A stretch of DNA of 64,000 nt from Streptomyces sp. NBC_00523 (GTDB lineage: Bacteria > Actinomycetota > Actinomycetes > Streptomycetales > Streptomycetaceae), in contig NZ_CP107836.1 of NCBI RefSeq assembly GCF_036346615.1, positions 4,154,001 to 4,218,000 of the forward strand, given 5' to 3'. Below are positions 57,392 to 64,000 of this stretch, in pieces. The translations under genes were made by a program, and so were the position numbers. The notes below the pieces were generated by a model, which worked only from the letters and a program-made list of their open reading frames with translations, made no database searches and was not told where the DNA came from. Within the stretch, counting starts at the first letter, position 1; every line of letters begins with the position of its first letter.

Positions 57392-59473
57392 TCAGCGCTT
57401 CCTGCGCTCCAGCCACGGGCCGAACTCGCTCTCCAGGACCAGGCGTCCGAGCTTCCGGTACTCCGCTAGGACCGCGCCCACCAGCTGCCCGGTGTCCAGC
57501 GGGCGGCCCGATTCCGCCGCCTGGTACGCGGCGGTCACCGCGCACGCGCGGATCGAGCCGCCGGTCAGCTCGAACCTGTCCGCGCACGTCTGCAGGTCGA
57601 GGTCCGGGGCGCGGGGGACCTCCGTACCGAGGCAGCGTTCCCAGAGGGCCAGGCGTTGCTGCGCGTCCGGTACGGGGAAGTCGGCGACCACGTCCAGGCG
57701 GCGGGTGAACGCCTCGTCCAGGTTGGCCCGCAGATTGGTCGTGAGGACGGCGATGCCGTCGAAGGACTCGACGCGCTGGAGCAGGTACGCCGACTCGACG
57801 TTCGCGTGCCGGTCCTGCGCGTCCTTGACCTGCGAGCGCTTCCCGAAGACGGCGTCCGCCTCGTCGAACAGCAGCACCGCGTTGACCTCGGACGCCTCCA
57901 CGAAGATCCGTTCCAGGTTCTTCTCGGTCTCCCCGACGTACTTGTCGACCACGGACGACAGGTCGACCACGTACAGCTCCATGCCCAGGTCCGCCGCGAC
58001 GACCTCGGCCGACATGGTCTTGCCCGTCCCGGACTCCCCGGCGAACAGCGCGACGATGCCCCGCCCCCGGCCGCCGCCCGGCCGCATCCGCCACCGCCCG
58101 AGCACCTGGTCGCGGTGGCGGGCGCGCAGGGCCAGGTCGGAGAGCTGGCGGCGGGTCGCCGGGGGCAGCACCAGGTCGTCCCAGCCGACGGTGGGCTCGA
58201 TGCGCCGGGCGAGGCGGGCGAGCCCCGCGCCGTTCTGCGCCCGGACGGCGGTCCGCAGGTCGGCGGCGGCCACCGGGCGGTCCTCCTGCGCGGCCAGCCG
58301 GGCGGCCACGTCGGCGGCCCGGCGGATCTGGCCGGAGTCCAGCCGGTACGCCCGGGTCGCGTCCGCGAGCAGGGCGTCGGCCTCCTCCGTCCCGGCGGCG
58401 AGCCCGGCGGCGGCACCGGCCCCGGTGAGCGCGCCGCGCCACCGCCGTACCGCGTCCGCCGGGTCCGGCGGCGGGACCGCGACCGTCACCGGGCTCTCCC
58501 CGGCCCACAACGGGTCCCAGTGCTTCCGCCCGTACACGAGCAACGGCGAGCCGCCGCCGACCGCCGCGCACAGCGCCCCGAGGAGCGCGGCGCCCTTGGG
58601 CTGTTCCGGCGCCAGCGTCTCCAGCGGGCCGAGGACCAGCCCGCCGCCGCTCAGCCGGGCCTCGGTGGCCAGCATCCGGGCGGCGTGCGCCGGTTCGGGC
58701 GCCGCCGCCAGGGCCGCCGGGTCCACGACGAGCGGGCGCAGCCCGGACGCGGCGAGCGCGCCGACGGCGAGACGGGCCGGGTCGCCGCCCCGGTCCAGCA
58801 GATGCGTGAACCCGCTCCCGGTCCCGGCCGCCGCCGCGACGCGCCGGGTGACCGGGCCGTCGTCCGGCTCCCCGTCCGGGCCCGCCACCCGGACCAGCCC
58901 GTGCAGCCGGGCGTCCACCCCGTCGTCGCCGAGGAGATGCGCGGTGATCCGGTCCGGGACGCGCAGCACCCGGGAGAGCAGGGGGCGTTCGGGCTCCAGC
59001 ACCTCCACGAGCCCGGCCGCGACGAGCGGCGCGGACGGGGCGAACCGGAACCGGCCGGGGCCCGCGCCGGGCAGCCCGCACAGTTCGAGGGCCAGCCCGA
59101 TCGTGGCGCGGCGCCGGGTCAGGTCGTCGTTGAGATACCCGTACAGCCGCTCGAACCGCGCGTCGACGTCCGGCGCCATGGCGACGAGCAGCAGCTCCAC
59201 GTCGGGCCCGGTCAGCCCGAACCGGGCGGCCAGCTCCGCGATCCGCCCCTGCTCGGCGGGTGGTTCGGACCCGAGGTCCGGTACGGGGAGGAACGCGTCG
59301 CGCGAGTCCAGGACGCGCTCGACACCGGCGGGCGTGAGGTACTGCCCCCGCAGCGGATCGTCCGGCGCGGGGTCCCCTTCGTGCCGCAGCGCGACGGCGA
59401 CCCGCACCCGCCGCTCGACGTGCCCGAGCCGTTCCCAGAGCTCGGCGAGGGGGAGCTGCTGAGCGGTGGTCAC
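57392..59473 (-). CDS. AAA+ ATPase of an extracellular contractile injection system locus
   Basis: 693 residues from GTG 59473 (GTGA overlap with the preceding gene). The C-terminal AAA domain has Walker A GESGTGKT (479-486), Walker B VLLFDE (533-538), a sensor Asn580 and arginine residues at 591-592. The N-terminal ~430 residues form an inactive, divergent AAA-like part with a winged-helix lid. This domain pair next to a DUF4255 protein is the CDC48/Cis15-like ATPase of eCIS loci. It may help assemble or disassemble the particle; its exact role is unknown. Confidence 0.88.
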   Translation of the reverse strand: MTTAQQLPLAELWERLGHVERRVRVAVALRHEGDPAPDDPLRGQYLTPAGVERVLDSRDAFLPVPDLGSEPPAEQGRIAELAARFGLTGPDVELLLVAMAPDVDARFERLYGYLNDDLTRRRATIGLALELCGLPGAGPGRFRFAPSAPLVAAGLVEVLEPERPLLSRVLRVPDRITAHLLGDDGVDARLHGLVRVAGPDGEPDDGPVTRRVAAAAGTGSGFTHLLDRGGDPARLAVGALAASGLRPLVVDPAALAAAPEPAHAARMLATEARLSGGGLVLGPLETLAPEQPKGAALLGALCAAVGGGSPLLVYGRKHWDPLWAGESPVTVAVPPPDPADAVRRWRGALTGAGAAAGLAAGTEEADALLADATRAYRLDSGQIRRAADVAARLAAQEDRPVAAADLRTAVRAQNGAGLARLARRIEPTVGWDDLVLPPATRRQLSDLALRARHRDQVLGRWRMRPGGGRGRGIVALFAGESGTGKTMSAEVVAADLGMELYVVDLSSVVDKYVGETEKNLERIFVEASEVNAVLLFDEADAVFGKRSQVKDAQDRHANVESAYLLQRVESFDGIAVLTTNLRANLDEAFTRRLDVVADFPVPDAQQRLALWERCLGTEVPRAPDLDLQTCADRFELTGGSIRACAVTAAYQAAESGRPLDTGQLVGAVLAEYRKLGRLVLESEFGPWLERRKR

Positions 59474-60180
59474 CGGGCGACCCCGCCCCCGCGCTTCCGC
59501 CGCCCCGGGGGCAGTTGGCGCTCCCGTTCCGCCGCGAAGCCCTCGCCGGACGCGTCCGTGGGGCCTTCGTAGCGCAGGCGGCGGCCCGGGTCGGTCGCTC
59601 TGCCGTCCACGGCGGCGGCCGTGCGGACGAGCAGGCCCTCCGTGACCGGCGGACCGGCGGGCTCCACCTCGCCGGATAGCGGGGCCCATACGCGTACGTC
59701 GATCGCGGCCTTCAGCTCGCCGCCCAGCGCGGACCAGACGTCCACCGTGGACGGGCGGTCGCCCGAGCCCGCCGACGCGGCCTCCATCTCGACCGTGAGG
59801 GCGAGGTCGGCGAGGCTGCCCGTGAGCATCCGCGCGGGCAGCGCGCGGGTGCGGATCAGGCAGCGCAACACCTCGGAGAGCAGGCGGTGTTCGTCCTGGG
59901 GGCGGTTGGTCCACGCCGTCACCAGGTACGTCAGCTCGAACCAGCGCGGGGGCTCGCGGCGGCCGGTGACCAGGCCCTCCGCGTCGTACTCCTCCGACGT
60001 GCCGCTGCGGCGGCGCGTCGCGTCCTCGCGGATGCCGTACAGGAAGACGCTGACCGTGGGCGCGTTGCGGCGGGCGGACCAGTCCTTCGTCGGGGCGTCG
60101 AAGACCAGGTCCACGCCGCTGTCCTCAAGGCCCGCGTCCACCAGCAACAGCCGCAGCGCCTCGTCCACTTCGTGGATCAC
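59470..60180 (-). CDS. DUF4255 (Pvc16-like) protein, eCIS component
   Basis: 236 residues from GTG 60180. The N-terminal ~190 residues are the DUF4255/Pvc16 N-terminal domain: MIHEVDEALRLLLVDAGLED, FLYGIREDATRRR and ELTYLVTAWTNRPQDEHRLLS in part. In contractile injection systems, the Pvc16-type protein caps the tube-sheath terminus. The basic C-terminal tail (PPGRRKRGGGVAR) is short. It overlaps both its neighbours by GTGA joints, so the three genes form one operon. Confidence 0.87.
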   Translation of the reverse strand: MIHEVDEALRLLLVDAGLEDSGVDLVFDAPTKDWSARRNAPTVSVFLYGIREDATRRRSGTSEEYDAEGLVTGRREPPRWFELTYLVTAWTNRPQDEHRLLSEVLRCLIRTRALPARMLTGSLADLALTVEMEAASAGSGDRPSTVDVWSALGGELKAAIDVRVWAPLSGEVEPAGPPVTEGLLVRTAAAVDGRATDPGRRLRYEGPTDASGEGFAAERERQLPPGRRKRGGGVAR

Positions 60181-63100
60181 CGGCGCCCCATCTCGTCCGG
60201 CGGGACCAGGTTGCCCGTCACCACGAGGAAGTCCGTCTTCACCGGCGAGAAGCCGGGGCCCGACGCGGTGATCGTGCGCGGCCCGGTCCGGTCCTTGACC
60301 AGGATCAAAAGCTGGGCGATGAACGTGCCGTCACGGCCCGGCAGGGTGGGCGCGGCGGCGGCCGTGATCCCGGGCTTCCAGGCCAGCTTCACGGGCACCC
60401 CGGGCGGGAAGTCCTTGCCGCGCACCGAGGTGACGAACCCGGGCTTGCCGATCTCCGGCACGGAGATGATCCGGGGCTGGAGGATGCGCAGCGGGATCCG
60501 CGACACGTTGTCGCCCCGGTCCGCGTCGGTGCCGGTGGTCGTCAGCGTGGCGGTGATCCGGGTCCTGACGGCGTGGTTGGGGGCGAGCACGACCCGCAGG
60601 ACCGAGGAGGCGCCCGGTGCCAGGTCGGGCAGCGCGCACACCTCGCCGGTGCAGCCCGCCGGGAGCGTCGCCACGGGGATGCCGGAGGGCAGCCCGAGCC
60701 GCAGGCGGAGACCGGTGGCGAGGGCGTTCTCGCCGTTGCGGACGGTGTACGTGACCACGACCCGGCCGCCGACATAGCCCGGGCTGGGCTGCGCGCGGAC
60801 GACGACACCGGGACCGGCCTCGGGCGCGGGCGCCGGCGGCTGCGCGGGCGGCTGTGCGGCCGGGGGCGGCAGCTTGGGCGGGGTCGCCGGTCCGGAGGGC
60901 GGCGGGCTGGGCGGGTCGGGCAGGGTGCGCACCCGTATGGAGGTGCCGGTGGCGTTGTCCGTGGGGTTCGGGTCCACGACCGCCCCGTTGACCGACCAGC
61001 CGAGCTCCCAGGGGCCGTTGGTGACGCCGATGAGCCGCACGGTGACCGGCACCTCGTCGCCGGGCGCCAGCACCCCGAGGTCGCAGGCCGGGGAGTCCTC
61101 GGCGCACGGGCCCGCGGGCGTGGTCATGCCGTCCAGCCGGACGCCCGGCGGGAGGTCGGCGACCAGGGTGGTGCCGGGGGAGGAGGCCGGGCCGTTGTTG
61201 GTGACGGTGACCGTGACGGTCACCGAGGAGCCGGTCTCGACGGTGGGCGCGGTGGGCGGCGCGGTGACGGCCAGGTCCACCTTCTGCTGGAACGCGGGCT
61301 CCTTCTGGCGGCCGGGCAGCTCCGCGGTGAGCGGGGTCAGGGTGCCGGTGGCCAGGTCGAGTTCGGACAGCTGCTCCGGGGAGCTGGGCGCCCGGCCCCG
61401 GCGGTGGCTGAGGACCAGCCGGGAGGCGTCCGGCGACCAGGCCACGTCACGCGGCTGGTACGGGCCGGTCGTCTCGACGTCCGGGATCGGCGCGGCGCAC
61501 GCGGTGGGGTCGTTGCTCCGGCCGGCCGGCAGGACGACCCGGCAGTCCGTCCCGTCCGGCGCGACGACGACGACGCTGGCGCGCTGGTTGATCTGGTCCG
61601 CGCGGTCCTTGCGGTTGAAGGCGACCGACCTGCCGTCGGGCGAGAAGGCGGGGCTGTCGTCGATGACCTTGCACTCGCCCGGGCAGCCGCCGGCGCGGCT
61701 GAGGTCCCGCTGCTGCTCCAGCGCCTTCACCGGGGCGGTCCAGACGTGCTTGATGCCGCCGAGGCCCCGGATGACCTCGGCCCGGGTGAACGCCAGCAGG
61801 GTGCCGTCCGAGGACCAGGCGGGCTGCGCGTCGGCGCCGGTGACCTCGCCCTGGGGCGGGACGACCTCGCCGGTGATGCGCCCGGAGGCCACGTCCGCGA
61901 CGAGTACCCGGCTGCTCCAGGAGCCGTCCGTGCCGGGCGTGGACCGGGTGAACGCGAGCTGCGTGCCGTCCGGCGAGAACGAGGGGTCGGTGTCGCGGTC
62001 CCGGGGGCCGCGCCCGTCCAGCTTCATGGCCGACGGGTGCGTCCCGTCGGTGTCGGCGAGCCAGATCCGCTGGACCCGCTGCCCGTCGATGGTCTCGAAC
62101 CGGGTCACGGCGATCCGGCGCCCGTCGGGTGTGTACGTCTGCCGCTCGGTCCAGGGGTCGTAGCCCTCGCCCGGGTGGAACAGCGGGTCGTCGGCGGGGT
62201 CGTCGCTGGTGTTGGTCTTCGCCGCGGGGTCCTCGCGCAGGACGTCGATCCGGAGGTCGCGCGGGTCGGAGCCGTCCTGCCGCATGTCCTGGAGCGTGAC
62301 GAGGGCGGCGTCCTTCGTGGTCCTGCGGGTGACGATCACGGACCAGGAGCCGGGGGTGCCGAGCACCGCCGGGGGCCCCACCTCGCGGTCCTCGTCGAGC
62401 ACCATCTGCGGGGCCGGGTCGGCGAGCGACGGGATCCGGTAGACGTGGTCGTAGACGGAGCAGCCGCAGTCCGTGTTGGGGCTGAGGAAGAGCAGGCCCT
62501 CGCCGTCGGGCAGCCAGGCCGAGGAGCGGGAGCCCCAGTCGTTGCCGAGAGCGGTCAGCACGGGCCGGGCGGTCCCGGGTCCGTCGGTGACCCGCAGCCG
62601 GTGCCCGGTGTCCGTGTCGGAGGCGGGCTCGACGTGCAGCGTGTACGAGACGCGGGACCGGTGCACGTCGTCGTTCACCGGGTTCCACTCGGGCTCGTCC
62701 GCGTCGCCCTCCGCGCTGTCGCTGAGGCAGGTCACCGGACCGCCGTCCAGGTCGCGTGCGTAGATCTGGGTGCCGGGCTCGGGGCCGCCGTCGCTCGCGT
62801 ACGCGATGCGCTTGCCGTCCGGGGAGAGCGTCGGGTGCGTCTCGTCCGCCGGGGTGTCCGTCAGCTGCCGGGGCTTCGCGGACCCGTCGGCGGGCACCGA
62901 CCACAGGTCCCGGCGGCCGCCGTTCCCGGGCGCGTCGAAGACCACGGTCCGGCCGTCCCGGGAGAGTTCGGGATGTGCGGCGTCCATGCCGGTGGTCAGC
63001 CGCCGTACGGTGCCGTCCGCGCCGCGCACGTACACCTGGGGGCGGATCTCGTCCCGGAGGCTGGTGAAGACGAGCGCGTCGCCCCGCCCGTAGGCGTCCT

Positions 63101-63368
63101 GGTCGTAGTGGGCCGGGCCGCCCCCGAACAGGTCCGCGGTGGCATTCTGCGCCGTGACCCGGCCGAGGCTGCGGTGCCCCGTACCGGCGAAGGCGATCCG
63201 CCCGGTGTCGGTCACCGCCTTCGACGCGGCGGCGGCCGGCTGGGCGCCCTGCGGGGCGGACACGGAGCCCGCCACCAGCAACGGCGTCAGCAGCACCACG
63301 GCACCGCACATCCGGCGCAGCCGGGCACCCCTCGCCGGGCCAGCAGGACCGCCCACGGTCCACCTCAC
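60177..63368 (-). CDS. Large secreted TolB-like beta-propeller / DUF11 protein
   Basis: 1063 residues from GTG 63368. A Sec-type signal peptide is present (basic LRRMCG, hydrophobic VVLLTPLLVAGSVS, cleavage near AAAAS). Residues about 55-690 contain many PD40/TolB propeller blades, e.g. HPELSRDGRTVVFDAPG and HPTLSPDGKRIAYASDGG. Then come DUF11-type CARDB-like domains (SSVTVTVTVTNNGPASSPGT), a Pro-rich linker (PPPSGPATPPKLPPP) and a C-terminal immunoglobulin-like part. It is placed in the eCIS operon and might bind the cell wall or cell surface; that role is inferred. Confidence 0.85.
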   Translation of the reverse strand: MRWTVGGPAGPARGARLRRMCGAVVLLTPLLVAGSVSAPQGAQPAAAASKAVTDTGRIAFAGTGHRSLGRVTAQNATADLFGGGPAHYDQDAYGRGDALVFTSLRDEIRPQVYVRGADGTVRRLTTGMDAAHPELSRDGRTVVFDAPGNGGRRDLWSVPADGSAKPRQLTDTPADETHPTLSPDGKRIAYASDGGPEPGTQIYARDLDGGPVTCLSDSAEGDADEPEWNPVNDDVHRSRVSYTLHVEPASDTDTGHRLRVTDGPGTARPVLTALGNDWGSRSSAWLPDGEGLLFLSPNTDCGCSVYDHVYRIPSLADPAPQMVLDEDREVGPPAVLGTPGSWSVIVTRRTTKDAALVTLQDMRQDGSDPRDLRIDVLREDPAAKTNTSDDPADDPLFHPGEGYDPWTERQTYTPDGRRIAVTRFETIDGQRVQRIWLADTDGTHPSAMKLDGRGPRDRDTDPSFSPDGTQLAFTRSTPGTDGSWSSRVLVADVASGRITGEVVPPQGEVTGADAQPAWSSDGTLLAFTRAEVIRGLGGIKHVWTAPVKALEQQRDLSRAGGCPGECKVIDDSPAFSPDGRSVAFNRKDRADQINQRASVVVVAPDGTDCRVVLPAGRSNDPTACAAPIPDVETTGPYQPRDVAWSPDASRLVLSHRRGRAPSSPEQLSELDLATGTLTPLTAELPGRQKEPAFQQKVDLAVTAPPTAPTVETGSSVTVTVTVTNNGPASSPGTTLVADLPPGVRLDGMTTPAGPCAEDSPACDLGVLAPGDEVPVTVRLIGVTNGPWELGWSVNGAVVDPNPTDNATGTSIRVRTLPDPPSPPPSGPATPPKLPPPAAQPPAQPPAPAPEAGPGVVVRAQPSPGYVGGRVVVTYTVRNGENALATGLRLRLGLPSGIPVATLPAGCTGEVCALPDLAPGASSVLRVVLAPNHAVRTRITATLTTTGTDADRGDNVSRIPLRILQPRIISVPEIGKPGFVTSVRGKDFPPGVPVKLAWKPGITAAAAPTLPGRDGTFIAQLLILVKDRTGPRTITASGPGFSPVKTDFLVVTGNLVPPDEMGRR

Positions 63369-63483
63369 AGTCTGGGTCGATGGCTCTCCACCACGAGCAT
63401 CCCGCCGAAGGGCGCGCCCGGACAGGGCCCGGAGTACCGGAAACGGGGAAGCCCGGGTGCCCTTTGGGGCTGCCGCGGTCCCG

Positions 63484-64000
63484 TCAGGTCAGCTGCGTCG
63501 TGCCGTAGGTCTGGGCGACGAAGTTGAAGCGCAGCTTGAACTGGGCGAACCAGTTGTCGCCGGCCTGCGGGGACAGCGGCTGCCGCCACCACTTCATCCG
63601 GGTCTGCGGGAAACGCTCCTGCTCGGTCGGCTGGGGGTCACCGAGGTAGAGCGCGTGGGCGTTCCAGCCGAGCATGTGCGCACCCCGCACCCGCTCGGCG
63701 ACGTCACCGGAGGACATCGCGGTCAGGGCGTCGAGGACATGCTCCACCGTCATACCCGGCGCGTTGCTCAGCGACGTGGTGATCCCGGCCGCGTGGGCCA
63801 GGCTCTCGATGAGCTCGATGTGCGGCTGCCCGTCTTCGGCGATCCGGATGACCAGGGTGAATCCGTGCCCCGCGTACTCGATGCGGAACACCGACTGCAG
63901 GCCCTCCGACCATGCCTCCCGGATCGAGTCCGTCAGGGTGTGCACCGCCGCCTGGAACTCCTGGATGTCGGCGGCCTTCTCCGGGTTGGGCCCCTGCCGG
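63484..64000 (-). CDS. Unassigned eCIS-linked protein (5' partial)
   Basis: The frame is open to the right edge of the window and its stop is at 63484. The visible 171 residues have a central beta-rich domain (FRIEYAGHGFTLVIRIAEDG) and a helix with LSNAPGMTVEHVLDALTAMS, then a Trp-rich C-terminus (MKWWRQPLSPQAGDNWFAQFK). I do not recognise a family. A GTG at 63945 could be an internal start, but the upstream frame (PNPEKAADIQEFQAAVHTLT) also looks coding. It lies upstream of the propeller gene on the same strand with a 115-bp gap. Confidence 0.65.
   Translation of the reverse strand, partial: RQGPNPEKAADIQEFQAAVHTLTDSIREAWSEGLQSVFRIEYAGHGFTLVIRIAEDGQPHIELIESLAHAAGITTSLSNAPGMTVEHVLDALTAMSSGDVAERVRGAHMLGWNAHALYLGDPQPTEQERFPQTRMKWWRQPLSPQAGDNWFAQFKLRFNFVAQTYGTTQLT

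Overview
The window is very GC-rich, has strong GC3 bias, uses many GTG starts and overlapping ATGA/GTGA operon joints, and encodes typical Streptomyces families (MerR, TetR and ECF regulators, DmdR-type iron regulator, NsdA-like TPR regulator, partner-switch proteins, contractile-injection genes). It is almost certainly the chromosome of a Streptomyces or a close relative. No rRNA, tRNA, CRISPR array, transposase or integrase was seen.

Layout. (1) 1-8679: a tightly overlapping catabolic operon with TIGR03084 protein, AtuA-family protein, acyl-CoA carboxylase beta and alpha, acyl-CoA dehydrogenase and a cinnamate/4-coumarate-type CoA ligase. This suggests CoA-dependent degradation of branched or isoprenoid/aromatic acids. 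(2) 8756-27774: a mixed accessory stretch. It holds a second-type lspA, a dienelactone-hydrolase-like protein without the usual nucleophile, a LanC-like protein in an operon with a MerR regulator divergent from an SDR, a LysE exporter, a phosphoesterase, a CGNR regulator, several orphan proteins, an aldo/keto reductase ending inside a 7-bp tandem repeat, an APH-like kinase, and a compact four-gene cassette at 21391-25194. The cassette encodes a 2-TM protein, a trypsin-FHA fusion, a Ser/Thr kinase and a FYVE/RING-like zinc protein. It is followed by a SoxR-box gene and a TetR/methyltransferase pair with tandem operators. (3) 27853-36932: conserved core with enoyl-CoA hydratase/TetR, citrate synthase, pdxH, a probable small RNA carrying a perfect complement of the 16S 3' end, a PAS protein, a SIS protein, the DmdR1-type iron regulator and a TTA-containing hydrolase. 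(4) 36971-50346: an ABC-2 exporter, a primase-like protein, an NsdA-like regulator, a membrane protein with TQ motifs, a substrate-binding lipoprotein, purU, an ECF sigma factor with a fused zinc-finger protein, a STAS antagonist, an EF-hand protein and an HATPase. (5) 50350-57385: GlxA/AraC regulator, two MFS transporters separated by REP-like repeats, a membrane protein, a flavin monooxygenase and a thioesterase-like protein. (6) 57392-64000, minus strand: the edge of an extracellular contractile injection system (eCIS) locus with an AAA+ ATPase, a DUF4255/Pvc16-like protein, a large secreted beta-propeller/DUF11 protein and a partial upstream gene.

Regulation that can be read directly includes a MerR promoter with a 19-bp spacer, a SoxR box, three palindromes in a TetR divergent promoter, an operator over the enoyl-CoA hydratase promoter, at least six probable leaderless genes (a TANNNT -10 element 6-8 nt before the start codon), a TTA (bldA) codon, and strong terminators after the iron regulator and between the convergent genes at 43.4 kb.

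The best candidate for an undescribed system is the 21391-25194 cassette. Its parts suggest membrane-linked phosphothreonine signalling that controls a protease. The second is the small RNA locus at 32278-32509. All functional calls come from reading the sequence and from family knowledge; no database search was run.
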